Source: Hyperoodon ampullatus (Eukaryota > Chordata > Mammalia > Artiodactyla > Ziphiidae). From it: DNA of 64,000 nucleotides. The stretch lies in NCBI GenBank assembly GCA_949752795.1, contig CATKHW010000426.1:62001-126000 (forward strand), given 5' to 3'. Below the pieces are notes generated by a model. The model ran no database searches. It was not told the origin of the DNA and was given only the letters and a program-made list of their open reading frames with translations. This document shows positions 1-12,172 of this stretch, in pieces (the first letter of the stretch is position 1; every line of letters starts with the position of its first letter). The position numbers and the translations under genes were made by a program.

Positions 1-89
1 GGACGGGCACATATCACTGTAATTTCCCGGCAGGAAGAAGAATTAACCAAATTCTCAGCCACCCACCGGGAACCAGTATAGGTCCTGAA

Positions 90-101
90 CCAAAATTTTG
101 G
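90..101. repeat. 12-bp palindrome CCAAAATTTTGG (representative copy)
   Basis: A perfect short palindrome at unit position 90-101, kept in most units. In unit 23 it is shortened by the GAAGCAAAATT change near 38341. Its role, if any, is unknown. Confidence 0.6.
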
Positions 102-600
102 ACTTGCGGTCAGCTCACCAAAAACGAGTTGAAAAATGGAGCTCAGGGGCACAGCAATTCACAAACTGGCCGAGTAATAAAGGACAACTATCGTCCAAAA
201 ATCTGTTGAGGGAAGGCAACGAGGCGGACTTGAAAGCGAGGCAGAATAGCAGGAAACAGATTTCAAGAGGTACGTTGGAATCGCCTTTAAAGCACAGGAA
301 GAGGGGCACAACTTCGACAATGAAGCACTTGGCCAAAAAGGGCGTATGCGTTTTCTCCTGAATATATTCAGGAGAAAACGCATACGCCCTTTTTTGCCAA
401 GCAAGCAAGCGGGCAATGCAAATCTGCACTACAAAGAAGTATCACTTCCCACCGGTCAAAAGGGACATCCACAAAATGTGTAAGAACAAGAAAGGCAAGA
501 CAGGCCCTGGAGAACAGGGAGCCTTGTTATGCTGATGGGCGGGATGTAAATTGCCAACTGCCTCTCTGGAGGAGTGCATTCTGTTCCCTAAAACAAGTAA

Positions 601-930
601 AGAACAGAGCTACAGAGCCAAGGGCACTACCAGTCTAGGGAATATACCTTGGGAAAACTGAAAATCAATAAGACAGAGCCACCCCAAAATTTAGGGCTGC
701 ACTGCATACAAGGACCTCAACTTGGATACACCTTAAGTATCCCAGAAAATATAAACATGGTTCAAAAAATTGTGGTACTTACGTACGATGGAATATCCCT
801 CAGCCATGAAATCAATGTCATAAGACCAGTAGCAGCAAAATGGGTGGATTCAGGTACGATGATTCTAAGTGAAATAAGTCACACAGAAAAAGAAACTTAT
901 CATAAGATATCACTTATGAAGATCCTGTAA
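601..930 (+). other. Open stretch of 110 codons, conserved but probably not coding (representative copy)
   Basis: The frame is free of stops from 601 to the TAA at 928-930. No ATG lies near its start; the first in-frame ATG is at 757 (context AACATGG) and would give 57 residues. The translation shows no domain I recognise, no signal peptide and no repeats. The stretch is intact in most units, but stops occur in units 21 (near 35480), 29 (near 49528) and 30 (near 51086). Among the few substitutions, amino-acid-changing ones are at least as common as silent ones. Conservation therefore looks like array homogeneity, not selection on a protein. Confidence 0.3.
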
Positions 931-1259
931 ACATGGCTACACTTGAACTGAGTTAGGAAAGAGGACAGTGTCTCACATTTAGAAAACACTCTTATACCTG
1001 CTTAAGGGGGAAGGAGAGGTGGGGTGATGCATAAAACCAGAGTTTGATATAAGCACAGGTACCGTTCCAAAAACTAACTATGGAATAGACAAGACCTACA
1101 CCGTCCTCAGTGAAAGGGACTCAAAACCCCATATTTCCCGCAGAGGAAAATATCTGACTAGTAAGAATCTTAAAACCTATGTATTGATATGTCTCCGTAA
1201 GGGAATCAAGTGTGTCTAGACTGGCATAAACATGGCAGCGAGAATCAGCTCAAACCCAC

Positions 1260-1268
1260 TATAAAAAG
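1260..1268 (+). promoter_or_regulatory. TATA-like element TATAAAAAG before an A-rich tract (representative copy)
   Basis: TATAAAAAG matches the TATA-box consensus and is followed by an A-rich, C-punctuated tract up to about 1292. It recurs at unit position 1260 in the array. AATAAA occurs at unit position 176-181 on the same strand, about 655 bp downstream across the unit border. Whether it drives satellite transcription is not shown by the sequence. AT-rich 9-mers of this kind also occur by chance. Confidence 0.15.
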
Positions 1269-1564
1269 GAATTTCAAAAACAAAACAAAAAAACTGGGAA
1301 ATTCTTTACAATTCCTTCAGGGTCTCTGATGAAGGCTGGAATGACCCTATCTACAACGACAGCTGGATGTGGCATAAGGAGGGACACTTGGGACTGAGAC
1401 GATTGGTGAGATTGGGTGAGCAAATGCAGACCCTTTAAAGCAATAATGCATGGCACCCATTCCATGGGTCCGAACTCTCCAGGTTGAAGGGAATATTACT
1501 ACAGCTATAACATGTGCGGGAAACCTAGAGAACGGACACACTGTGAATACGAAAGGTTTCTAAA

Positions 1565-1613
1565 TCTCAACGCATAGTCCCTCCCCTGGTGCTCCGGTTT
1601 GACTTTCCATCTG
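1565..1613 (+). repeat. Variable segment of the unit (representative copy)
   Basis: At least nine distinct versions of this roughly 50-bp stretch occur among the units. Examples are CGCATAGTCCCTCTCC (commonest), CGCATAGTCCCTCCCC, CGAATAGTCC, AGAATAGACC, AGAATAAACC, CGAATAAACC with CGGATTGAC, CCACGCATAG, and CGCATAGTACC with GGTTCGAC. The flanks on both sides are much more uniform. It is the best stretch for sorting units into families. Confidence 0.7.
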
Positions 1614-1739
1614 CTTTACTATCAACCTCCCAACTTGGAGAGACAGCCCCTTTAACCTCTTGGTTCGCACAGGTTGCCAATTTGGCAGAGGATGAAAGGG
1701 AAGAGGGAGAACCAATGAGAGAGTAGCTGTTAGGCATTT

Positions 1740-3478
1740 GGACGGGCACATATCACTGTAATTTCCTGGCAGGAAGAAGAATTAACCAAATTCTCAGCCA
1801 CCCACCGGGAACCAGTATAGGTGCTGAACCAAAATTTTGGACTTGTGGTCAGCTCACCAAAAGCGAGTTGAAAAATGGAGCTCAGGGGCACAGCAATTCA
1901 CAAACTGGCCGAGTAATAAAGGACAACTATCGTCCAAAAATCTGTTGAGGGAAGGCAACGAGGCGGACTTGAAAGCGAGGCAGAATAGCAGGAAACAGAT
2001 TTCAAGAGGTACGTTGGAATCGCCTTTAAAGCACAGGAAGAGGGGCACAACTTCGACAATGATGCACTTGGCCATAAAGGGCGTATGCGTTTTCTCCTGA
2101 ATATATTCAGGAGAAAACGCATACGCCCTTTTTGGCCAAGCAAGCAAGCGGGCAATGCAAATCTGCACTACAAAGAAGTATCACTTCCCACCGGTCAAAA
2201 GGGACATCCACAAAATGTGTAAGAACAAGAAAGGCAAGACAGGCCCTGGAGAACAGGGAGCCTTGTTATGCTGATGGGCGGGATGTAAATTGCCAACTGC
2301 CTCTCTGGAGGAGTGCATTCTGTTCCCTAAAACAAGTAAAGAACAGAGCTACAGAGCCAAGGGCACTACCAGTCTAGGGAATATACCTTGGGAAAACTGA
2401 AAATCAATAAGACAGAGCCACCCCAAAATTTAGGGCTGCACTGCATACAAGGGCCTCAACTTGGATACACCTTAAGTATCCCAGAAAATATAAACATGGT
2501 TCAAAAAATTGTGGTACTTACGTACGATGGAATATCCCTCAGCCATGAAATCAATGTCATAAGACCAGTAGCAGCAAAATGGGTGGATTCAGGTACGATG
2601 ATTCTAAGTGAAATAAGTCACACAGAAAAAGAAACTTATCATAAGATATCACTTATGAAGATCCTGTAAACATGGCTACACTTGAACTGAGTTAGGAAAG
2701 AGAACAGTGTCTCACATTTAGAAAACACTCTTATACCTGCTTAAGGGGGAAGGAGAGGTGGGGTGATGCATAAAACCAGAGTTTGATATAAGCACAGGTA
2801 CCGTTCCAAAAACCAACTATGGAATAGACAAGACCTACACCGTCCTCAGCGAAAGGGACTCAAAACCCCATATTTCCCGCAGAGGAAAATATCTGACTAG
2901 TAAGAATCTTAAAACCTATGTATTGATATGTCTCCCTAAGGGAATCAAGTGTGTCTAGACTGGCATAAACATGGCAGCGAGAATCAGCTCAAACCCACTA
3001 TAAAAAGGAATTTCAAAAACAAAACAAAAAAACTGGGAAATTCTTTACAATTCCTTCAGGGTCTCTGATGAAAGCTGGAATGACCCTATCTACAACGACA
3101 GCTGGATGTGGCATAAGGAGGGACACTTGGGACTGAGACGATTGGTGAGATTGGGTGAGCAAATGCAGACCCTTTAAAGCAATAATGCATGGCACCCATT
3201 CCATGGGTCCGAACTCTCCAGGTTGAAGGGAATATTACTACAGCTATAACATGTGCGGGAAACCTAGAGAACGGACACACTGTGAATACGAAAGGTTTCT
3301 AAAACTCAACGAATAGTCCCACCCCTGGTCCTCCGGTTTGACTTTCCGTCTGCTTTACTATCAACCTCCCAACTTGGAGAGACAGCCCCTTTAACCTCTT
3401 GGTTCGCACAGGTTGCCAATTTGGCAGTGGATGAAAGGGAAGAGGGAGAACCAATGAGAGAGTAGCTGTTAGGCATTT
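1740..3478 (+). repeat. Satellite unit 2
   Basis: The head carries several private changes: TTTCCTGGC, GGTGCTGAACC and CTTGTGGTC. The left arm of the palindrome (2067-2140) reads GGCCATAAAG, one mismatch. The tail has CCCACCCCTGGTCCTCC near 3319 and GGCAGTGGATG near 3423. Confidence 0.97.
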
Positions 3479-5217
3479 GGACGGGCACATATCACTGTAA
3501 TTTCCCGGCAGGAAGAAGAATTAACCAAATTCTCAGCCACCCACCGGGAACCAGTATAGGTCCTGAACCAAAATTTTGGACTTGCGGTCAGCTCACCAAA
3601 AACGAGTTGAAAAATGGAGCTCAGGGGCACAGCAATTCACAAACTGGCCGAGTAATAAAGGACAACTATCGTCCAAAAATCTGTTGAGGGAAGGCAACGA
3701 GGCGGACTTGAAAGCGAGGCAGAATAGCAGGAAACAGATTTCAAGAGGTACGATGGAATCGCCTTTAAAGCACAGGAAGAGGGGCACAACTTCGACAATG
3801 ATGCACTTGGCCAAAAAGGGCGTATGCGTTTTCTCCTGAATATATTCAGGAGAAAACGCATACGCCCTTTTTGGCCAAGCAAGCAAGCGGGCAATGCAAA
3901 TCTGCACTACAAAGAAGTATCACTTCCCACCGGTCAAAAGGGACATCCACAAAATGTGTAAGAACAAGAAAGGCAAGACAGGCCCTGGAGAACAGGGAGC
4001 CTTGTTATGCTGATGGGCGGGATGTAAATTGCCAACTGCCTCTCTGGAGGAGTGCATTCTGTTCCCTAAAACAAGTAAAGAACAGAGCTACAGAGCCAAG
4101 GGCACTACCAGTCTAGGGAATATACCTTGGGAAAACTGAAAATCAATAAGACAGAGCCACCCCAAAATTTAGGGCTGCACTGCATACAAGGACCTCAACT
4201 TGGATACACCTTAAGTATCCCAGAAAATATAAACATGGTTCAAAAAATTGTGGTACTTACGTACGATGGAATATCCCTCAGCCATGAAATCAATGTCATA
4301 AGACCAGTAGCAGCAAAATGGGTGGATTCAGGTACGATGATTCTAAGTGAAATAAGTCACACAGAAAAAGAAACTTATCATAAGATATCACTTATGAAGA
4401 TCCTGTAAACATGGCTACACTTGAACTGAGTTAGGAAAGAGAACAGTGTCTCACATTTAGAAAACACTCTTATACCTGCTTAAGGGGGAAGGAGAGGTGG
4501 GGTGATGCATAAAACCAGAGTTTGATATAAGCACAGGTACCGTTCCAAAAACCAACTATGGAATAGACAAGACCTACACCGTCCTCAGCGAAAGGGACTC
4601 AAAACCCCATATTTCCCGCAGAGGAAAATATCTGACTAGTAAGAATCTTAATACCTATGTATTGATATGTTTCCGTAAGGGAATCAAGTGTGTCTAGACT
4701 GGCATAAACATGGCAGCGAGAATCAGCTCAAACCCACTATAAAAAGGAATTTCAAAAACAAAACAAAAAAACTGGGAAATTCTTTGCAATTCCTTCAGGG
4801 TCTCTGATGAAGGCTGGAATGACCCTATCTACAACGACAGCTGGATGTGGCATAAGGAGGGACACTTGGGACTGAGACGATTGGTAAGATTGGGTGAGCA
4901 AATGCAGACCCTTTAAAGCAATAATGCATGGCACCCATTCCATGGGTCCGAACTCTCCAGGTTGAAGGGAATATTACTACAGCTATAACATGTGCGGGAA
5001 ACCTAGAGAACGGACACACTGTGAATACGAAAGGTTTCTAAAACTCAACGCATAGTCCCTCCCCTGGTGCTCCTGTTTGACTTTCCGTCTGCTTTACTAT
5101 CAACCTCCCAACTTGGAGAGACAGCCCCTTTAACCTCTTGGTTCGCACAGGTTGCCAATTTGGCAGAGGATGAAAGGGAAGAGGGAGAACCAATGAGAGA
5201 GTAGCTGTTAGGCATTT
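3479..5217 (+). repeat. Satellite unit 3
   Basis: First unit with a fully perfect 74-bp palindrome (3806-3879). It has GTACGATGGAATC near 3749 where other units have GTACGTTGG, TTAATACC near 4649, and GGTAAGATTGG near 4884. Confidence 0.97.
3806..3879. repeat. 74-bp perfect palindrome (representative copy; unit positions 328-401)
   Basis: Two 37-bp arms meet with no spacer at TATA. The left arm runs from CTTGGCCAAAAAGGGC to CTCCTGAATA, and the right arm is its exact reverse complement. One copy sits in every unit at the same place. It is perfect in 21 units (3, 6, 9-12, 15, 18, 19, 21, 23, 25-27, 29-35) and has one to three mismatches in the other 16. The mismatches I see are on one arm or non-matching on both, so I find no compensating pair. 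As DNA it could extrude a cruciform, and as RNA it would form a long hairpin. Its origin (fused transposon ends, protein site, chance inverted duplication) is not settled by the sequence. Confidence 0.97.
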
Positions 5218-6955
5218 GGACAGGCACATATCACTGTAATTTCCCGGCAGGAAGAAGAATTAACCAAATTCTCAGCCACCGACCGGGAACCAGTATAGGT
5301 CCTGAACCAAAATTTTGGACTTGCGGTCAGCTCACCAAAAACGAGTTGAAAAATGGAGCTCAGGGGCACAGCAATTCACAAACTGGCCGAGTAATAAAGG
5401 ACAACTATCGTCCAAAAATCTGTTGAGGGAAGGCAACGAGGCGGACTTGAAAGCGAGGCAGAATAGCAGGAAACAGATTTCAAGAGGTACGTTGGAATCA
5501 CCTTTAAAGCACAGGAAGAGGGGCAGAACTTCGACAATGATGCACTTGGCCAAAAAGGGCGTATGCGTTTTCTCCTGAATATATTCAGGAGGAAACGCAT
5601 ACGCCCTTTTTGGCCAAGCAAGCAAGCGGGCAATGCAAATCTGCACTACAAAGAAGTATCACTTCCCACCGGTCAAAAGGGACATCCACAAAATGTGTAA
5701 GAACAATAAAGGCAAGACAGGCCCTGGAGAACAGGGAGCCTTGTTATGCTGATGGGCGGGATGTAAATTGCCAACTGCCTCTCTGGAGGAGTGCATTCTG
5801 TTCCCTAAAACAAGTAAAGAACAGAGCTACAGAGCCAAGGGCACTACCAGCCTAGGGAATATACCTTGGGAAAACTGAAAATCAATAAGACAGAGCCACC
5901 CCAAAATTTAGGGCTGCACTGCATACAAGGACCTCAACTTGGATACACCTTAAGTATCCCAGAAAATATAAACATGGTTCAAAAAATTGTGGTACTTACG
6001 TACGATGGAATATCCCTCAGCCATGAAATCAATGTCATAAGACCAGTAGCAGCAAAATGGGTGGATTCAGGTACGATGATTCTAAGTGAAATAAGTCACA
6101 CAGAAAAAGAAACTTATCATAAGATATCACTTATGAAGATCCTGTAAACATGGCTACACTTGAACTGAGTTAGGAAAGAGAACAGTGTCTCACATTTAGA
6201 AAACACTCTTATACCTGCTTAAGGGGGAAGGAGAGGTGGGGTGATGCATAAAACCAGAGTTTGATATAAGCACAGGTACCGTTCCAAAACCAACTATGGA
6301 ATAGACAAGACCTACACCGTCCTCAGTGAAAGGGACTCAAAACCCCATATTTCCCACAGAGGAAAGTATCTGACTAGTAAGAATCTTAAAACCTATGTAT
6401 TGATATGTCTCCGTAAGGGAATCAAGTGTGTCTAGACTGGCATAAACATGTCAGCGAGAATCAGCTCAAACCCACTATAAAAAGGAATTTTAAAAACAAA
6501 ACAAAAAAACTGGGAAATTCTTTGCAATTCCTTCAGGGTCTCTGATGAAAGCTGGAATGACCCTATCTACAACGACAGCTGGATGTGGCATAAGGAGGGA
6601 CACTTGGGACTGAGACGATTGGTGAGATTGGGTGAGCAAATGCAGACCCTTTAAAGCAATAATGCATGGCACCCATTCCATGGGTCCGAACTCTCCAGGT
6701 TGAAGGGAATATTACTACAGCTATAACATGTGCGGGAAACCTAGAGAACGGACACACTGTGAATACGAAAGGTTTCTAAAACTCAACGCATAGTCCCTCT
6801 CCTGGTGCTCCGGTTTGACTTTCCGTCTGCTTTACTATCAACCTCCCAACTTGGAGAGACAGCCCCTTTAACCTCTTGGTTCGCACAGGTTGCCAATTTG
6901 GCAGAGGATGAAAGGGAAGAGGGAGAACCAATGAGAGAGTAGCTGTTAGGCATTT
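5218..6955 (+). repeat. Satellite unit 4 (1,738 bp)
   Basis: One A is missing from the A5 run after GTTCC near 6285, giving a 1,738-bp unit. The palindrome (5545-5618) has one mismatch (AGGAGGAAACGC). Private changes include CCGACCGGG near 5280, GGGCAGAAC near 5521, AACAATAAAGG near 5702 and ACATGTCAGC near 6446. Confidence 0.97.
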
Positions 6956-8694
6956 GGAGGGGCACATATCACTGTAATTTCCCGGCAGGAAGAAGAATTA
7001 ACCAAATTCTCAGCCACCCACCGGGAACCAGTATAGGTCTTGAACCAAAATTTTGGACTTGCGGTCAGCTCACCAAAAACGAGTTGAAAAATGGAGCTCA
7101 GGGGCACAGCAATTCACAAACTGGCCGAGTAATAAAAGACAACTATCGTCCAAACATCTGTTGAGGGAAGGCAACGAGGGGGACTTGAATGCGAGGCAGA
7201 ATAGCAGGAAGCAGATTTCAAGAGGTACGTTGGAATCGCCTTTAAAGCACAAGAAGAGGGGCCCAACTTCGACAATGATGCACATGGCCAAAAAGGGCGT
7301 ATGCGTTTTCTCCTGAATATATTCAGGAGAAAACGCATACGCCCTTTTTGGCCAAGCAAGCAAGCGGGCAATGCAAATCTGCACTACAAAGAAGTATCAC
7401 TTCCCACCGGTCAAAAGGGACATCCACAAAATGTGTAAGAACAAGAAAGGCAAGACAGGCCCTGGAGAACAGGGAGCCTTGTTATGCTGATGGGCGGGAT
7501 GTAAATTGCCAACTGCCTCTCTGGAGGAGTGCATTCTGTTCCCTAAAACAAGTAAAGAACAGAGCTACAGAGCCAAGGGCACTACCAGTCTAGGGAATAT
7601 ACCTTGGGAAAACTGAAAATCAATAAGACAGAGCCACCCCAAAATTTAGGGCTGCACTGCATACAAGGACCTCAACTTGGATACACCTTAAGTATCCCAG
7701 AAAATATAAACATGGTTCAAAAAATTGTGGTACTTACGTACGATGGAATATCCCTCAGCCATGAAATCAATGTCATAAGACCAGTAGCAGCAAAATGGGT
7801 GGATTCAGGTACGATGATTCTAAGTGAAATAAGTCACACAGAAAAAGAAACTTATCATAAGATATCACTTATGAAGATCCTGTAAACATGGCTACACTTG
7901 AACTGAGTTAGGAAAGAGAACAGTGTCTCACATTTAGAAAACACTCTTATACCTGCTTAAGGGGGAATGAGAGGTGGGGTGATGCATAAAACCAGAGTTT
8001 GATATAAGCACAGGTACCGTTCCAAAAACCAACTATGGAATAGACAAGACCTACACCATCCTCAGCGAAATGGACTCAAAACCCCATATTTCCCGCATAG
8101 GAAAATATCTGACTAGTAAGAATCTTAAAACCTATGTATTGATATGTCTCCGTAAGGGAATCAAGTGTGTCTAGACTGGCATACAAATGGCAGCGAGAAT
8201 CAGCTCAAACCCACTATAAAAAGGAATTTCAAAAACAAAACAAAAAAACTGGGAAATTCTTTACAATTCCTTCAGGGTCTCTGATGAAGGCTGGAATGAC
8301 CCTATCTACAACGACAGCTGGATGTGGCATAAGGAGGGACACTTGGGACTGAGACGATTGGTGAGATTGGGTGAGCAAATGCAGACCCTTTAAAGCAATA
8401 ATGCATGGCACCCATTCCATGGGTCCGAACTCTCCAGGTTGAAGGGAATATTACTACAGCTATAACATGTGCGGGAAACCTAGAGAACGGACACACTGTG
8501 AATACGAAAGGTTTCTAAAACTCAACGCATAGTCCCTCTCCTGGTGCTCCGGTTTGACTTTCCGTCTGCTTTACTATCAACCTCCCAACTTGGAGAGACA
8601 GCCCCTTTAACCTCTTGGTTCGCACAGGTTGCCAATTTGGCAGAGGATGAAAGGGAAGAGGGAGAACCAATGAGAGAGTAGCTGTTAGGCATTT
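6956..8694 (+). repeat. Satellite unit 5
   Basis: It opens GGAGGGGCAC. It has many private changes between 7,030 and 7,290, including CCAAACATCTG, GAATGCGAGG and GGCCCAAC. The palindrome (7283-7356) is broken only near its outer end (CATGGCC). GGGGGAATGAGAGG near 7961 is shared with units 11 and 20. Confidence 0.97.
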
Positions 8695-10433
8695 GGACGG
8701 GCACATATCACTGTAATTTCCCGGCAGGAAGAAGAATTAACCAAATTCTCAGCCACCCACCGGGAACCAGTATAGGTCCTGAACCAAAATTTTGGACTTG
8801 CGGTCAGCTCACCAAAAACGAGTTGAAAAATGGAGCTCAGGGGCACAGCAATTCACAAACTGGCCGAGTAATAAAGGACAACTATCGTCCAAAAATCTGT
8901 TGAGGGAAGGCAACGAGGCGGACTTGAAAGCGAGGCAGAATAGCAGGAAACAGATTTCAAGAGGTACGTTGGAATCGCCTATAAAGCACAGGAAGAGGGG
9001 CACAACTTCGACAATGATGCACTTGGCCAAAAAGGGCGTATGCGTTTTCTCCTGAATATATTCAGGAGAAAACGCATACGCCCTTTTTGGCCAAGCAAGC
9101 AAGCGGGCAATGCAAATCTGCACTACAAAGAAGTATCACTTCCCACCGGTCAAAAGGGACATCCACAAAATGTGTAAGAACAAGAAAGGCAAGACAGGCC
9201 CTGGAGAACAGGGAGCCTTGTTATGCTGATGGGCGGGATGTAAATTGCCAACTGCCTCTCTGGAGGAGTGCATTCTGTTCCCTAAAACAAGTAAAGAACA
9301 GAGCTACAGAGCCAAGGGCACTACCAGCCTAGGGAATATACCTTGGGAAAACTGAAAATCAATAAGACAGAGCCACCCCAAAATTTAGGGCTGCACTGCA
9401 TACAAGGACCTCAACTTGGATACACCTTAAGTATCCCAGAAAATATAAACATGGTTCAAAAAATTGTGGTACTTACGTACGATGGAATATCCCTCAGCCA
9501 TGAAATCAATGTCATAAGACCAGTAGCAGCAAAATGGGTGGATTCAAGTACGATGATTCTAAGTGAAATAAGTCACACAGAAAAAGAAACTTATCATAAG
9601 ATATCACTTATGAAGATCCTGTAAACATGGCTACACTTGAACTGAGTTAGGAAAGAGGACAGTGTCTCACATTTAGAAAACACTCTTATACCTGCTTAAG
9701 GGGGAAGGAGAGGTGGGGTGATGCATAAAACCAGAGTTTGATATAAGCACAGGTACCGTTCCAAAAACCAACTATGGAATAGAAAAGACCTACACCGTCC
9801 TCAGTGAAAGGGACTCAAAACCCCATATTTCCCGCAGAGGAAAATATCTGACTAGTAAGAATCTTAAAACCTATGTATTGATATGTCTCCGTAAGGGAAT
9901 CAAGTGTGTCTAGACTGGCATAAACATGGCAGCGAGAATCAGCTCAAACCCACTATAAAAAGGAATTTCAAAAACAAAACAAAAAAACTGGGAAATTGTT
10001 TACAATTCCTTCAGGGTCTCTGATGAAGGCTGGAATGACCCTATCTACAACGACAGCTGGATGTGGCATAAGGAGGGACACTTGGGACTGAGACGATTGG
10101 TGAGATTGGGTGAGCAAATGCAGACCCTTTAAAGCAATAATGCATGGCACCCATTCCATGGGTCCGAACTCTCCAGGTTGAAGGGAATATTACTACAGCT
10201 ATAACATGTGCGGGAAACCTAGAGAACGGACACACTGTGAATACGAAAGGTTTCTAAAACTCACCGCATAGTCCCTCTCCTGGTGCTCCGGTTTGACTTT
10301 CCGTCTGCTTTACTATCAACCTCCCAACTTGGAGAGACAGCCCCTTTAACCTCTTGGTTCACACAGGTTGCCAATTTGGCAGAGGATGAAAGGGAAGAGG
10401 GAGAACCAATGAGAGAGTAGCTGTTAGGCATTT
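8695..10433 (+). repeat. Satellite unit 6
   Basis: The palindrome at 9022-9095 is perfect. Private or rare marks are GCCTATAAAGC near 8977, TTCAAGTACG near 9543, GAAATTGTTTAC near 9994 (also units 8 and 17) and CTCACCGCATAG near 10260. GGTTCACAC near 10356 recurs only in unit 15, exactly 15,649 bp downstream. Confidence 0.97.
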
Positions 10434-12172
10434 GGACGGGCACATATCACTGTAATTTCCCGGCAGGAAGAAGAATTAACCAAATTCTCAGCCACCCACC
10501 GGGAACCAGTATAGGTCCTGAACCAAAATTTTGGACTTGCGGTCAGCTCACCAAAAACGAGTTGAAAAATGGAGCTCAGGGGCACAGCAATTCACAAACT
10601 GGCCGAGTAATAAAAGACAACTATCGTCCAAAAATCTGTTGAGGGAAGGCAACGAGGCGGACTTGAAAGCGAGGCAGAATAGCAGGAAACAGATTTCAAG
10701 AGGTACGTTGGAATCGCCTTTAAAGCACAGGAAGAGGGGCACAACTTCGACAATGATGCACTTGGCCAAAAAGGGCATATGCGTTTTCTCCTGAATATAT
10801 TCAGGAAAAATCGCATACGCCCTTTTTGGCCAAGCAAGCAAGCGGGCAATGCAAATCTGCACTACAAAGAAGTATCACTTCCCACCGGTCAAAAGGGACA
10901 TCCACAAAATGTGTAAGAACAAGAAAGGCAAGACAGGCCCTGGAGAACAGGGAGGCTTGTTATGCTGATGGGCGGGATGTAAATTGCCAACTGCCTCTCT
11001 GGAGGAGTGCATTCTGTTCCCTAAAACAAGTAAAGAACAGAGCTACAGAGCCAAGGGCACTACCAGTCTAGGGAATATACCTTGGGAAAACTGAAAATCA
11101 ATAAGACAGAGCCACCCCAAAATTTAGGGCTGCACTGCATACAAGGACCTCAACTTGGATACACCTTAAGTATCCCAGAAAATATAAACATGGTTCAAAA
11201 AATTGTGGTACTTACGTACGATGGAATATCCCTCAGCCATGAAATCAATGTCATAAGACCAGTAGCAGCAAAATGGGTGGATTCAGGTACGATGATTCTA
11301 AGTGAAATAAGTCACACAGAAAAAGAAACTTATCATAAGATATCACTTATGAAGATCCTGTAAACATGGCTACACTTGAACTGAGTTAGGAAAGAGAACA
11401 GTGTCTCACATTTAGAAAACACTCTTATACCTGCTTAAGGGGGAAGGAGAGGTGGGGTGATGCATAAAACCAGAGTTTGATATAAGCACAGGTACCGTTC
11501 CAAAAACCAACTATGGAATAGACAAGACCTACACCGTCCTCAGCGAAAGGGACTCAAAACCCCATATTTCCCGCAGAGGAAAATATCTGACTAGTAAGAA
11601 ACTTAAAACCTATGTATTGATATGTCTCCGTAAGGGAATCAAGTGTGTCTAGACTGGCATAAACATGGCAGCGAGAATCAGCTCAAACCCACTATAAAAA
11701 GGAATTTCAAAAACAAAACAAAAAAACTGGGAAATTCTTTACAATTCCTTCAGGGTCTCTGATGAAAGCTGGAATGACCCTATCTACAACGACAGCTGGA
11801 TGTGGCATAAGGAGGGACACTTGGGACTGAGACGATTGGTGAGATTGGGTGAGCAAATGCAGACCCTTTAAAGCAATAATGCATGGCACCCATTCCATGG
11901 GTCCGAACTCTCCAGGTTGAAGGGAATATTACTACAGCTATAACATGTGCGGGAAACCTAGAGAACGGACACACTGTGAATACGAAAGGTTTCTAAAACT
12001 CAACGCATAGTCCCTCTCCTGGTGCTCCGGTTTGACTTTCCGTCTGCTTTACTATCAACCTCCCAACTTGGAGAGACAGCCCCTTTAACCTCTTGGTTCG
12101 CACAGGTTGCCAATTTGGCAGAGGATGAAAGGGAAGAGGGAGAACCAATGAGAGAGTAGCTGTTAGGCATTT
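10434..12172 (+). repeat. Satellite unit 7 (twin of unit 16)
   Basis: Carries the most degraded palindrome of the window (10761-10834, three mismatches: GGGCATATG on the left, AGGAAAAATCGC on the right). It differs from unit 16 at only two bases by eye: one in the right palindrome arm, and GGAGGCTTG near 10951. Confidence 0.97.

Larger units (their letters stand above)
1..1739 (+). repeat. Satellite unit 1
   Basis: The phase is arbitrary, set by the window start. The palindrome at 328-401 has one mismatch near 395 (T for G). Other marks are GAAGCAC near 323 where nearly all units have GATGCAC, GAGGACAG near 961 (shared only with unit 6), and a tail reading AAATCTCAACGC near 1563. Confidence 0.97.

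Noticed and set aside
98..930. Reading frames of 60-124 codons on both strands in every unit
   Set aside because: They recur with the repeat, overlap each other on both strands, show no known domain, often lack ATG, and are broken by stops in some copies. I annotate none as a gene.
1837..3478. Internal shorter period (for example about 170 bp) inside the unit
   Set aside because: Reading the unit against itself I found only short chance matches and the palindromes, no tandem sub-repeat. A computed self dot plot would settle it.
3806..3885. GC-containing stem followed by T5, like a bacterial Rho-independent terminator
   Set aside because: The T run is part of the right palindrome arm, and the context is a eukaryotic satellite with no bacterial gene nearby.
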